Source: JAWLBM01 sp041687675 (GTDB lineage Bacteria; Pseudomonadota; Alphaproteobacteria; Rhizobiales; Pleomorphomonadaceae). From it: a stretch of 64,000 nt of DNA. The DNA is taken from the NCBI GenBank assembly GCA_041687675.1, contig JAWLBM010000007.1, positions 62,001 through 126,000 on the forward strand, in the 5' to 3' direction. Made by a program: the position numbers and the translations under genes. The notes beneath the pieces were generated by a model, which searched no databases, was not told the DNA's origin, and saw only the letters and a program-made list of their open reading frames with translations. This document shows positions 15,945 to 24,386 of the stretch, piece after piece (the stretch's first letter is position 1; every line of letters begins with the position of its first letter).

Positions 15945-16967
15945 TCAGCGCAGCGGCGGTGCGTAGAGGATGCCGCCGAGGTTCCAGAGGTGGTTGAGGC
16001 CGCGCGGGACGCCGAGGGGCGAGCGGGTGCCGACGTTGCGCTCGTAGATCTCGCCGTAGTTGCCGACCGCCTTGACCGCGCGCATGGCCCATCCGGGCTC
16101 GAGGCCCAGCTGCGCCCCGAGGTCTCCCTCCGCTCCGGTGAAGCGGCGGACATCAGGCCGGGCGGAGGCCATGGCCTCGTCGAGGTTGGACGAGGTGATG
16201 CCGAGCTCCTCGGCGTTGACGAGGGCGAAGCCCACCCACTTCACGACGTTGAACCAGGCCGGGTCGTCGGCGCGCACGGCGGGGCCGAGCGGCTCCTTGG
16301 AGATGACGTCCGGCAGGATCACGGCGCTCGCCGGGTCCTTGAGCTTCAGCCGTTCGGCATAGAGCGCCGACTGATCGCGGGTGATCACGTCGCAGTCGCC
16401 GGTCTCGAAGCCGGCCAGCGCCTCGGCGGAGGAGGCGAACGCCTTCTCGGTGTAGGTCATCGAGTTGGCGCGGAAGAAATCCGCCAGGTTGAGGCGGCTG
16501 GTGGTGCCCTCCTCGACGCAGACGGCCGACCCGTCGAGTTCCAGCGCGGAGATCACCTCGCGCCCGGCGCGGATCATGAAGCCCTGGCCGTCGTAGTAGG
16601 TGGTGCCCGTGAACAGCAGGCCGAGCGAGGCCTCGCGGTCGAGCGTCCATGTGGAGTTTCGCGACAGCACGTCGATCCGCCCGTCCGAGAGGGCCCCGAA
16701 CCGCTCGCTCGCCGAGAGCGGCACGAAGGAGACCTTGTCCGGGTCCCCGAGCACGCCGGCGGCGAGCGCGCGGCAGAAGTCCACGTCGAAGCCCGACCAG
16801 GCCCCGGTGGCGTCCGCCATCGCGAACCCCTGCAGGCCCTGGTTCACGCCGCAGGAGAGCGTGCCGCGGGCCCGGACGTCGTCGAGAGTCCCGGCTGCCG
16901 CCGGCAGGGCGGCGGCCGCGGCGGACAGGGCGAGGGCCGCGACGCAGCGGCTGAATGGAAGGCGCAT
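15945..16967 (-). CDS. Polar amino acid ABC transporter substrate-binding protein (orphan)
   Basis: This 340-residue SBP_bac_3-type protein resembles general L-amino acid binding proteins (AapJ/BztA type). It has a signal peptide ending AAAG, then RARGTLSCGVNQGLQGFAM and GFDVDFCRALAAGVLGD, with NYGEIYERN near the C-terminus as in AapJ. The ATG at 16967 follows GGGGGAG. No permease or ATPase gene is adjacent; instead an L,D-transpeptidase and a lipoprotein gene lie upstream on the same strand. It probably shares permeases encoded elsewhere or acts as a sensor-linked binder. Confidence 0.88.
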   Translation of the reverse strand: MRLPFSRCVAALALSAAAAALPAAAGTLDDVRARGTLSCGVNQGLQGFAMADATGAWSGFDVDFCRALAAGVLGDPDKVSFVPLSASERFGALSDGRIDVLSRNSTWTLDREASLGLLFTGTTYYDGQGFMIRAGREVISALELDGSAVCVEEGTTSRLNLADFFRANSMTYTEKAFASSAEALAGFETGDCDVITRDQSALYAERLKLKDPASAVILPDVISKEPLGPAVRADDPAWFNVVKWVGFALVNAEELGITSSNLDEAMASARPDVRRFTGAEGDLGAQLGLEPGWAMRAVKAVGNYGEIYERNVGTRSPLGVPRGLNHLWNLGGILYAPPLR

Positions 16968-17008
16968 GTCTATCTCCCCCGGGAACACGGGCAACGGGCG
17001 CAGCCGCC

Positions 17009-17653
17009 TCACAGATCGGGTGCGTGCTTGATCACCACGCGCGCTCCCAGGGGCACGCGCTCGTAGAGGTCGATGGCGTCGCCGTTGGCGAGCCGGAAGC
17101 ATCCCGACGAGATCGCGTGGCCGATGGTCTCCGGCTGGTTGGTCCCGTGGATGCGGTAGACGGTCGAGCCGAGATAGAGCGCCCGGGAGCCCATCGGGTT
17201 GCCGGGCCCGCCCGCCATGAAGCGCGGCAGGTAGGGCTGGCGCTCGATCATCTCGGGCGGCGGATACCAGTCCGGCCACTCGGCCTTGCGCGAGACCTTG
17301 ACGAGACCGGACCAGGTAAAGCCCTCCCGGCCGACGCCGATCCCGTAGCGCAGCGCCCGGTTGTCGCCGAGCACGAGGTAGAGGAACCGCTCGGAGGTGT
17401 GGACGACGACGGTGCCGGGCTGCTCGCTGGTGCGGAAGAAGACCAGCTGGCGGGCGAACGGCCCGTTCTGGATCACGACCTCCTCGGTCGAGATGCGGCC
17501 GGGCTCCTCGCCGATCTGCATCGTCTCCTGCATCACCGATTGGGACACTGACGCGCGGGCCGGCTGCAGCCCGGCGAGACCGGCGGCGAGCACCAGCCCG
17601 GCGACCGCCGCTCGCGCCGACCCCGACAGGACCTGCGAAATTGCTTTTCTCAT
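17009..17653 (-). CDS. L,D-transpeptidase (YkuD domain), exported
   Basis: The 214-residue protein has a signal peptide (to about residue 34) and a YkuD catalytic motif: H169 in YRIHGTNQPETIG and the nucleophile C185 in SSGCFRLAN. It should act in the periplasm on peptidoglycan stem peptides, forming 3-3 cross-links or attaching proteins. The ATG at 17653 follows GGGGGAG and is 22 bases after the lipoprotein stop, so the two are probably co-transcribed. Confidence 0.9.
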   Translation of the reverse strand: MRKAISQVLSGSARAAVAGLVLAAGLAGLQPARASVSQSVMQETMQIGEEPGRISTEEVVIQNGPFARQLVFFRTSEQPGTVVVHTSERFLYLVLGDNRALRYGIGVGREGFTWSGLVKVSRKAEWPDWYPPPEMIERQPYLPRFMAGGPGNPMGSRALYLGSTVYRIHGTNQPETIGHAISSGCFRLANGDAIDLYERVPLGARVVIKHAPDL

Positions 17654-17675
17654 GAATTCTCCCCCACTCAGGACA

Positions 17676-18164
17676 TCACTCCGGGCAGCGCACGTAGACG
17701 AAGGTGCCGTAGCGCGTGTCCACCTCGGGCGTGACGAACCGCATCACGACCAGATCCTTCGAATACTCGAGCACCTCCCGGTCCTGCCAATGGCCGGGAG
17801 GCGCCTCGAAGCCGAGATAGGTGCGACCGTCGGCCGAGCCCTTCAGCTTCAGCTCGTAGGTCTTCGGATCGTCGGCGACATGCATGACGACCCCGTCTGT
17901 CGGACCCTGGGCGATGACGTAGGGCAGCCGGCACTGCTGCCGGGCCATCTCCACCGTCCGGTCCCGGTCCTCCTCCGCGCGATAGGAGGCGATGCCCCAC
18001 GAGCCGACGAGGTCCCCGGTCGGGAAGGCGGGCGGATAGCTCGCCGCGACGCTCTGCTCCAGGACCTCCGGCGAGGACCCGCAGCCGGCGAGGACGCCGG
18101 CCAGTCCGAGCAGCAGCGCGCCGTTGCGGCGACGCCCGGGCCGCGGCAGTGGACGATCCGTCAT
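17676..18164 (-). CDS. Putative lipoprotein of unknown function
   Basis: The 162-residue protein has an Arg-rich N-terminus, a hydrophobic run and a lipobox LAGC, then GSS, so it should be lipid-anchored. The mature part has Trp/Tyr-rich segments (GSWGIASYRAEED, TYLGFEAPPGHWQD) but no family I can name. The ATG at 18164 follows GGGAGGG. It is the first gene before the L,D-transpeptidase, which suggests an envelope role. Confidence 0.75.
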   Translation of the reverse strand: MTDRPLPRPGRRRNGALLLGLAGVLAGCGSSPEVLEQSVAASYPPAFPTGDLVGSWGIASYRAEEDRDRTVEMARQQCRLPYVIAQGPTDGVVMHVADDPKTYELKLKGSADGRTYLGFEAPPGHWQDREVLEYSKDLVVMRFVTPEVDTRYGTFVYVRCPE

Positions 18165-18282
18165 GGTATCCCTCCCTTGTCCATCATGCCGGTGCAGGTG
18201 CGCCCCCGGAGGAGTCGGGCGCAGCCGGACTGCCCGGGCGCAATAGACCCCGACTGATTCGGAACCTTGCATACTTGTAACC

Positions 18283-18302
18283 CATCAAAATGCACATTGA
18301 TG
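18283..18302. promoter_or_regulatory. Inverted repeat upstream of the lipoprotein operon
   Basis: CATCAA (18283-18288), an 8-base spacer, and TTGATG (18297-18302). It lies about 120 bases upstream of the lipoprotein ATG in an AT-richer stretch. It could be an operator or part of the end of the atz operon. Confidence 0.35.
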
Positions 18303-18357
18303 ACAGTTCGCCGATCATCGCGGCCTTTGCCGGCTCGGAATTCACGCCTGCGGCGAT

Positions 18358-20169
18358 CTACTCGGCGGCGGCGCTGCGACCGACGAAGGCCCGCCAGCCG
18401 CCGTAGCTGCTGACGTCCTCCGACCCCTCGAGGCCGGCGGCCTCGCAGAGGAAGCCCTGGACCGTGGAGCCGTCCTCCAGCCTCAGGCTGCCGATGCCGA
18501 GCGGCGAGGGTATCGCGGCGACGAACCGGCCGAAGCCCTCGGCCGGAAGGGCCCAGACCTCCAGCTCGATCGCGGTCCCCGCGCCGGCGCCGACGCGGAC
18601 GAGGCCGGGCCGGTGCGGCGGGCCGCCGGCGAGGGCGTGGAGGCGATAGTCTGGCGCAGTGCGGGCCGCCCTCACGAACACGGCGCCTGCCGCGCAGAGT
18701 TCGTGGTTGAGCGGCATGCCGGAGAGATGCGCCCCCACGACGGCAAGGGGAAGGTACCCTGGCGGAGGCCCGGCCTCCCTCCGCGCCGCCACGGCCGGGA
18801 CCGCATGCCGCGTCGCCCCGATCCGGCCGCCGGCGCGGGCCTGCAGCAGGCGGCCGACCGCCGCGAGCCGGCCCTCGGCGCCCGCCCGCCCGACCAGCGT
18901 CACGCCGGCCGGCAGCCCGTCCGTGCGGGGGCGACCCGGGACGGCCAGCGCCGAGAGGTCGAGGAGGTTGACGAAATTGGTGTAGGTGCCGAGGCGGCTG
19001 TTCGCCGCCACCGGCTCCGCGGCGATCTCCTCGAGGGTGACGGGCGAGGGGATCGACGGGACGACGAGGAGGTCGAGGGCATCGAGGACCGGCTCCACCG
19101 CGCGCCGGAGTTCGGCGAGCCGGTAGATGCCCTTGAAGGCGTCCATGGCCGTCAGGCGGGCGGCGCCGCCGATGATGGCCCGGGTCACCGGGTGGAGGCT
19201 GCCGGGCGTCTCGGTGATGAAGCCCTCGATGGCGGCGTGCCGCTCGGCCAGCCAGGCGCCCTCGTAGAGCATCACTGCCACGGCGTGGAAGGGCGCAAGG
19301 TCGACGTCGACCATCTGGTGGCCGAGGGCCGCGAGGTCCTGCAGGCTCGCCGCGAAGGCGGCCGCGGCGGCGCTGTCGCCGAAGAAGCGCAGGCTCTCCG
19401 GCGTCGGCACGCCGACCCGCAGGCGCGGCGGCGCGGAGACGACCGACGGCGGCAGGCGGCGGGAGAACGGGTCCGCCGGATCGAAGCCCGCCATCGCCGC
19501 GAAGACCGCGTGGGCGTCGTCGACAGTGCCGGCGAACACCGAGACGCAGTCGAGCGTGCGGCAGGCCGGGACCACCCCCCGGGTGGAGACCGCCCCGAGG
19601 CTCGGCTTCAGCCCGACGATGCCGTTGAGCGCGGCCGGCACGCGCCCCGAGCCCGCCGTGTCGGTCCCGAGCGCGAAGGAGACGATGCCGCGGGCGACCG
19701 CCACGGCGGACCCGGACGAGGATCCCCCGGGGACCAGCGCGGGGTCGAGCGCGTTCCGTGGCGGCGGGTAGGGCGAGCGCACCCCGACGAGCCCGGTGGC
19801 GAACTGGTCGAGGTTGGTCTTGCCGATGAGGAGGGCGCCGGCCGCGAGCAGCCGCTCGACCGCCGGCGCGGTCTCCGCCGGGACGTAGGCGAAGTCCGGG
19901 CAGGCGGCGGTGGTCGGCAGGCCGGCGACGTCGATGTTGTCCTTCACCGCGAAGGGGACGCCCCAGAGGGGGCGGTCCGGGTCGAAGGGGCCGAGCGCCG
20001 CCGCGGCCGCCTCCGCCGAAGGACGATCGACGAGGCTGATGAAGATGCCCGGATCGCCGGCGCCGTCGAGCCGGACGTAGACCTCGGCCGCCACCTCCAC
20101 CGGAGAGAGCCCCGCGGCATAGGCGCGGCGGAGCGAGGCGAGGTCGAAGCTGAGGTCCGCGATGGTCAT
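18358..20169 (-). CDS. atzF: Allophanate hydrolase AtzF
   Basis: This 603-residue amidase-signature protein is the usual AtzF length. The Ser-cisSer-Lys triad is visible: K76 (VPFAVKDN), S150 (PGGSSSGS) and S174 (GTDTAGSG). The spacings of 74 and 24 match those I recall for characterised AtzF. The C-terminal domain (about 475-600; SGMPLNHELCAAGAVFV, PSPLGIGSL) is also present. It hydrolyses allophanate to ammonia and carbon dioxide, the last step for biuret, triuret and urea-carboxylase routes. It is the last gene of the operon, 55 bases after gntR. Confidence 0.93.
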   Translation of the reverse strand: MTIADLSFDLASLRRAYAAGLSPVEVAAEVYVRLDGAGDPGIFISLVDRPSAEAAAAALGPFDPDRPLWGVPFAVKDNIDVAGLPTTAACPDFAYVPAETAPAVERLLAAGALLIGKTNLDQFATGLVGVRSPYPPPRNALDPALVPGGSSSGSAVAVARGIVSFALGTDTAGSGRVPAALNGIVGLKPSLGAVSTRGVVPACRTLDCVSVFAGTVDDAHAVFAAMAGFDPADPFSRRLPPSVVSAPPRLRVGVPTPESLRFFGDSAAAAAFAASLQDLAALGHQMVDVDLAPFHAVAVMLYEGAWLAERHAAIEGFITETPGSLHPVTRAIIGGAARLTAMDAFKGIYRLAELRRAVEPVLDALDLLVVPSIPSPVTLEEIAAEPVAANSRLGTYTNFVNLLDLSALAVPGRPRTDGLPAGVTLVGRAGAEGRLAAVGRLLQARAGGRIGATRHAVPAVAARREAGPPPGYLPLAVVGAHLSGMPLNHELCAAGAVFVRAARTAPDYRLHALAGGPPHRPGLVRVGAGAGTAIELEVWALPAEGFGRFVAAIPSPLGIGSLRLEDGSTVQGFLCEAAGLEGSEDVSSYGGWRAFVGRSAAAE

Positions 20170-20224
20170 GGGGATCTCCGATCGGGCGGCCGGGTGCTGC
20201 CCCGCCGTTCAGGTCCGCGGCCGG

Positions 20225-20896
20225 TCATCCCCGGACCACGTAGGTTTCGAAGGCGGTCTCCACCGTGCCGATGTGCGCGCGCATGGCCTCCATCGCGCCG
20301 TCCCGGTCGCCGCGCTCGATGGCCCGGACCACGAGGTCGTGCTCCCGGTAGGAGGCGGCGAGGCGGCCGAGGGTGCGGAACTGCGCGCGGCGGAACGGCT
20401 GCAGCCTTGTCCTCGTCCGAAGCGCGAACTCGGCGAGGTAGGCGTTGTGGGCGCCGAAGTAGATGGCCGCGTGGAAGCTCTCGTTGATCTCGTGGTAGTG
20501 CTGCGGGTCGCCGGAGCGGACGAGCGCCGCGAGCAGCCCGTGAATCTCGCCGAGTTCCCGCCGCTCGACCGCCGTCATGTTGACGGCGGCGAGACCGGCG
20601 CAGATCGCCTCGAGCTCGGCCATGGCCACGAACATCTCGTGCAGCCGCTCCTGGCTGAGCGAGGTCACGAAGGCGCCCCGGTGCGGCCGGATCTCGACGA
20701 GGCCGCTGGCGGCGAGCTGGCGGAGCGCCTCCCGGACGGGCGTGCGCGAGACGCCGAAGCGGGCGGCGATGCCGGTCTCGTCCAGGGGCGTCCCCGGCGG
20801 CAGGTCGCCGCGGACGATCTCGTCGGCCAGCTGCAGGCGTAGATCCTCGGTCCGGGTCCGGCCTCGGCGTTCGGACGGGACGGTCGTGTCGCTCAT
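20225..20896 (-). CDS. GntR-family (FCD) regulator of the triuret/biuret operon
   Basis: The 223-residue protein has an N-terminal winged helix-turn-helix (IAARFGVSRTPVREALRQLAASGLV) and a C-terminal FCD effector domain (about 90-215). Its ATG overlaps the atzH stop by 4 bases, so it is made with the operon and is probably autoregulatory. TTGCATACAA at 30084-30093 in front of the operon is a plausible FCD-GntR operator. Confidence 0.88.
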   Translation of the reverse strand: MSDTTVPSERRGRTRTEDLRLQLADEIVRGDLPPGTPLDETGIAARFGVSRTPVREALRQLAASGLVEIRPHRGAFVTSLSQERLHEMFVAMAELEAICAGLAAVNMTAVERRELGEIHGLLAALVRSGDPQHYHEINESFHAAIYFGAHNAYLAEFALRTRTRLQPFRRAQFRTLGRLAASYREHDLVVRAIERGDRDGAMEAMRAHIGTVETAFETYVVRG

Positions 20897-21324
20897 GGCC
20901 GCGGCTCCTCTGCGGGGTGCGCCGGATCGTCGATCACGCTCACATGGGCCGCCGCCACGCGCCAGCCGCCCGGCGTCCGGATCCAGGTCTGCGTCTGCCG
21001 GCCGACCCTGCCCGGCGCGCCGTCGCGGTGGAACAGCGTCGCGGCGGTGGCGAGGTTCCGGCCGTAGGTCGTGATCACCGTCCGCGACAGCCGTCGCGCG
21101 AGGTTCGCCGCCGGCCGAGCGGCGCGGAAGGCGGCGATCTCGCCGTAGCCGTAGAGGTTCTCGGCGGCGCCGTAGCGGATCGTGTTGGGGGCGTCGAGGA
21201 AGAGCTCGTCGAGGGTGGCGACATCGTTGCCGACCAGGGCGGCCTCATAGCGCGCGAAGACGCGCTCTACCTCCGCCTTCACGTCGGGCAGGTCGACGGC
21301 GAGGGGGAGACGGTCGTCAGCCAC
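20893..21324 (-). CDS. atzH: AtzH-like protein (NTF2-like; 1,3-dicarboxyurea decarboxylase)
   Basis: This 143-residue protein of the AtzH/HpxZ type (DUF3225, NTF2-like fold) carries APNTIRYGAAENLYGYGEIAAFRAAR and GRQTQTWIRTPGGWRVAAAHVS. In the cyanuric acid/triuret route AtzH removes CO2 from 1,3-dicarboxyurea to give allophanate. It overlaps the folate-ligase-like gene by 8 bases and gntR by 4. The call rests on the family plus the adjacent atzE, atzG and atzF. Confidence 0.85.
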   Translation of the reverse strand: MADDRLPLAVDLPDVKAEVERVFARYEAALVGNDVATLDELFLDAPNTIRYGAAENLYGYGEIAAFRAARPAANLARRLSRTVITTYGRNLATAATLFHRDGAPGRVGRQTQTWIRTPGGWRVAAAHVSVIDDPAHPAEEPRP

Positions 21325-22078
21325 CGTGGATGCGCTCCCTGAGGGCGGAGAGGAAGGGGATGTCGCGGTACTGGTCGGGCTGGACCGCCTCCCAGGCGAC
21401 GCCCGTCGGCTGCGGGTGGCGCGTTCCGGTGGCGATCAGCTCCCGCTCGGTGGCGACATAGTGGAGCGCGCTGTCGTGGGGGAGCATCGGCACGCGGGCA
21501 TCCTCGACCAGCTGGGTCGAGTGGACGGTCGTGGCGATCGGGGCCCCGGGGCGGACCTTGCCGAGTTCGCGGAAGATGCCGAGCTCGAGGTCGGCGAAGC
21601 CGCCGCCCTTGCCGGTCCGCCCGCCGCCGCGGGTCACCGCGACCGAGCCGACGACGATGAAGTCGAGCGGCTCCATCTGCTCGAACTCCACCGGCTCGCC
21701 ATGGGCGAGGAAGCCGTCCGAGGTGGCGGCCATCTCGAAGGAGACGCCCGCCGCGGCAAGCCGCTCCGGGTCGAGCCGGACGAAGGGGAAGCCGCGGGTC
21801 AGCTCCGGCACCGGCGCGTAGACGACCTTGCCGTCGTAGAGCGCCCTGAGCCGCACCGGGATCTGCGGCGGGTCCGGGTTGCACTTGACGACGCGGGCGG
21901 CGGCCCACTCCGGCGCCCTCGACAGGTGGAGGGCCGCGAGGTCCGCGCCGGCGAAGTTGGGAATGCGGCTCGCCGCCGGCCCGACGTTGACGCCCTCGGC
22001 GACGAGGCGGCCCCACACCTCCGCCCTCAGGGCGTCCTTGGAGCCGTTGCGCCCCGCCCAGCGTGCGACGTCGGTCAT
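21317..22078 (-). CDS. 5-formyltetrahydrofolate cyclo-ligase family protein
   Basis: This 253-residue protein of the MTHFS/cyclo-ligase superfamily begins ARWAGRNGSKDALRAEVWGRL and includes RTGKGGGFADLELGIFRELG, close to the family's GxGxGYYD-type nucleotide loop. It is longer than housekeeping 5-FCL and lies inside the atz operon, so a role in ureide metabolism rather than folate is likely, though unknown. The ATG at 22078 is 32 bases after the atzE stop. Confidence 0.75.
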   Translation of the reverse strand: MTDVARWAGRNGSKDALRAEVWGRLVAEGVNVGPAASRIPNFAGADLAALHLSRAPEWAAARVVKCNPDPPQIPVRLRALYDGKVVYAPVPELTRGFPFVRLDPERLAAAGVSFEMAATSDGFLAHGEPVEFEQMEPLDFIVVGSVAVTRGGGRTGKGGGFADLELGIFRELGKVRPGAPIATTVHSTQLVEDARVPMLPHDSALHYVATERELIATGTRHPQPTGVAWEAVQPDQYRDIPFLSALRERIHGG

Positions 22079-22110
22079 CCTCCCCCCTCCCCTTTCTTCG
22101 TCTTCCCGCC

Positions 22111-23511
22111 TCAGACCATCGCCGCGATCGGGGCCGCCGCCACCCCGGCCGCCTCCAGCCGGGCCGCCACCGCCAGCGCGACGTCCTCCCGGAACGGCGC
22201 GGCGATCACCTGGACCCCGAGCGGCATCGCCTCCCCCTCGACCCGCACCGGCACCGCCACCACCGGCAGGCCGGCGAAGGAGATCGGCTGGGTGAACACC
22301 CCGATGTTCGGCCGCGCCGGCACCTCCACGCCGTCGAGCCTCATCGTCTTCTGTCCGATCGCCAGCGCCGGAAAGGGCGTCGACGGGGCGAGGACGACGT
22401 CCACCCCGGCGAACACGGCCTTCAGCGCCTCGCGGCAGCGCGCCCGCATCCGGTGGGCGGCGACGACCCAGGCGGCGGGCAGCGTCGCTCCGGCGAGGAA
22501 GCGGTCGCGGGTGTCCGGGTCGAAGTCCTCTGCCCGCGACCTGAGGCGGCCGAGATGCAGCGCCGCGGACTCGGCGTTGGTGATCAGGAAGGCGGCCGCG
22601 CGCGCCCGCTCCGCCTCCGGAATCGTCACCCGTCGCGTCGTCCCGAGCGCGTCGGCCGCCCGGTCGACGGCCGCGTGGGCCGCCGGCGCGCCCTGGTCGC
22701 GGAACCAGCCGTCAGCGACGGCGATCCGCAGCCGGTCGGTCGGGATCGTGAGCGCCCTGAGGCCGCCCACCGGCTGGCGGTGCACCTGGGCCGCATCGCG
22801 CGGATCCGCCCCCTGCAGCACGTCGAGGGCGAGGGCGAGGTCGCGGACCGAGCGGGCCATCGGGCCGAGATGGTCGAGGCTGTGGGTGAAGGGAAAGCTG
22901 CCGGCCCGGCTCAGCCGCCCGAAGGTGGGCTTCAGCCCGAAGGTGCCGCAGAAGGCCGCCGGCACGCGGATCGAGCCGTTGGTGTCGGAGCCGAGCGTCA
23001 GCGCCACCATGCCGGCCGCCAGCGCCGCGCCGGACCCGCTGGACGATCCGCCGGCCATCCGCGAGGTGTCGTGCGGGTTGCGGCAGGCGCCGTCGTGGGC
23101 GTTCTCGCCGGTGAAGTCGTAGGCGTATTCCCCCATGTTGAGGGCGCCGAGGCAGACCGCGCCGGCCGCGACCAGCCGCTCGACGAGGGTCGCGTCGGCG
23201 GCCGCCGGCCCGTTCTCCCGGTTGATCCTCGACCCGGCCCGGGTGACGACGCCGCGAAGGTCGAAGAGGTTCTTCACCGCGAAGGGGACGCCGGCCAGCG
23301 GCAACGCCTCGCCGGCGGCGATCCGGCGGTCGACCGCCTCCGCCTCCGCCATCGCGCGGTCAGCGGTGACGTCGGTGAAGGCGTTCACCGTCTCGTCCAT
23401 CGCGCCGATCCGCTCCAGCGCCCGCCGGGCCACGTCGGCGGCCGAGACGGCCCGCGCCGAGACGGCCTCTGCGATCTCCGCCGCCGTTCCGTCGAGCGGG
23501 TCGAGCCTCAT
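22111..23511 (-). CDS. atzE: AtzE, 1-carboxybiuret hydrolase catalytic subunit (amidase signature)
   Basis: The 466-residue amidase-signature enzyme has a triad of K80 (VPFAVKNLFD), S156 (AGGSSSGSG) and S180 (GSDTNGSI). The NLFD segment and overall length match AtzE rather than a general amidase. With AtzG it converts 1-carboxybiuret to 1,3-dicarboxyurea. The ATG overlaps the atzG stop by 4 bases, as in the characterised atzG-atzE pairs. Confidence 0.9.
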   Translation of the reverse strand: MRLDPLDGTAAEIAEAVSARAVSAADVARRALERIGAMDETVNAFTDVTADRAMAEAEAVDRRIAAGEALPLAGVPFAVKNLFDLRGVVTRAGSRINRENGPAAADATLVERLVAAGAVCLGALNMGEYAYDFTGENAHDGACRNPHDTSRMAGGSSSGSGAALAAGMVALTLGSDTNGSIRVPAAFCGTFGLKPTFGRLSRAGSFPFTHSLDHLGPMARSVRDLALALDVLQGADPRDAAQVHRQPVGGLRALTIPTDRLRIAVADGWFRDQGAPAAHAAVDRAADALGTTRRVTIPEAERARAAAFLITNAESAALHLGRLRSRAEDFDPDTRDRFLAGATLPAAWVVAAHRMRARCREALKAVFAGVDVVLAPSTPFPALAIGQKTMRLDGVEVPARPNIGVFTQPISFAGLPVVAVPVRVEGEAMPLGVQVIAAPFREDVALAVAARLEAAGVAAAPIAAMV

Positions 23512-23702
23512 CGGTCGGCCTCGAAGACGAAGGCCGGCTCGTCGCCGGTCTCGAGCGGGCCGTCCAGCACCAGCGCGGCCATCCGCGCCGCGACCTCGAG
23601 GTTGGCGACCACCCCGGCCCGCCAGGCGGGGTCGATGGCAAGGCCCATCACGCGGGCCATGTGGTCGAGATGCGCCTCGGCGTCGAACGGGTCCTTGCTC
23701 AT
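23508..23702 (-). CDS. atzG: AtzG, small subunit of carboxybiuret hydrolase (DUF4089)
   Basis: This 64-residue protein has HLDHMARVMGLAIDPAWRAGV and VAARMAALVLDGPLE, the two-helix pattern of AtzG. It is a GatC-like structural partner that stabilises AtzE. The ATG at 23702 overlaps the stop of the isochorismatase-family gene by 4 bases. Position and sequence agree. Confidence 0.88.
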   Translation of the reverse strand: MSKDPFDAEAHLDHMARVMGLAIDPAWRAGVVANLEVAARMAALVLDGPLETGDEPAFVFEADR

Positions 23703-24373
23703 GCGGCCTTCTCCCTCAGCGCGGCCTTCAGGGCCGACAACGGGGCGGTCCAGCCGACGATGGCGCCCTGGGCGCGGATCATCTCCAGCGTCGCCGCCTT
23801 GAAGGGGGGAAAATAGCTCTCCGTCGCGTCCTCGACGAGCAGGCACTCGAAGCCGCGGTCGTTGGCCTCGCGCATGGTGGTCTGCACGCAGACCTCGGTG
23901 GTGACGCCGGCGAAGACGAGGTGGGTCGCCCCGATCCCCTTGAGGACCGATCCGAGCCCGGTGGCGTAGAAGGCGCCCTTCCCCGGCTTGTCGATGACGA
24001 TCTCGCCGGGCAGCGCCCGCAACTCCGGCACGATCTCCGAGCCCGGCTCGCCGCGCACCAGGATCCGGCCCATCGGCCCCGGGTCGCCGATCCTGAGCGA
24101 GGGCTTGCCGCGGAGGCGCTTCGCCGGCGGGCAGTCCGAAAGGTCCGGCGCGTGCGTCTCCCGGGTGTGGACGACCGGCCAGCCCTCGGCCCGGAACAGC
24201 GCGAGGAGGTCGCGCACCGTGGGGACGATGGCGGCGAGGCGGGAGACGTCGTTGCCGAGGCTCTCGCCGAAGCCGCCCGGCTCGATGAAGTCCCGCTGCA
24301 TGTCGATCACGATCAGCGCCACGTTCTGCGGCGGGAAGGACCAGGGGAAGGGCTTGGCGTCCACGGTGATCAT
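23699..24373 (-). CDS. trtA: Isochorismatase-family cysteine hydrolase, probable triuret hydrolase TrtA
   Basis: The 224-residue protein has a catalytic triad of D24 (IVIDMQRDF), K129 (DKPGKGAF) and C162 (VTTEVCVQTT). It is a paralog of the BiuH-like protein in the same operon but distinct in the N-terminal half (EPGGFGESLGND instead of CGRGGYVDRMGYD). TrtA converts triuret to 1-carboxybiuret, exactly the substrate of the adjacent AtzEG, so TrtA is the best fit. A second biuret hydrolase is the alternative. The family is firm; the substrate is inferred. Confidence 0.75.
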   Translation of the reverse strand: MITVDAKPFPWSFPPQNVALIVIDMQRDFIEPGGFGESLGNDVSRLAAIVPTVRDLLALFRAEGWPVVHTRETHAPDLSDCPPAKRLRGKPSLRIGDPGPMGRILVRGEPGSEIVPELRALPGEIVIDKPGKGAFYATGLGSVLKGIGATHLVFAGVTTEVCVQTTMREANDRGFECLLVEDATESYFPPFKAATLEMIRAQGAIVGWTAPLSALKAALREKAA

Positions 24374-24386
24374 CGGGTCCGTCCGT

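Noticed and set aside
15539..16153. Minus-strand open frame across the hydrolase remnant
   Set aside because: It has Arg/Ser/Pro-rich composition and overlaps the binding-protein gene in another frame. It is not protein-like.
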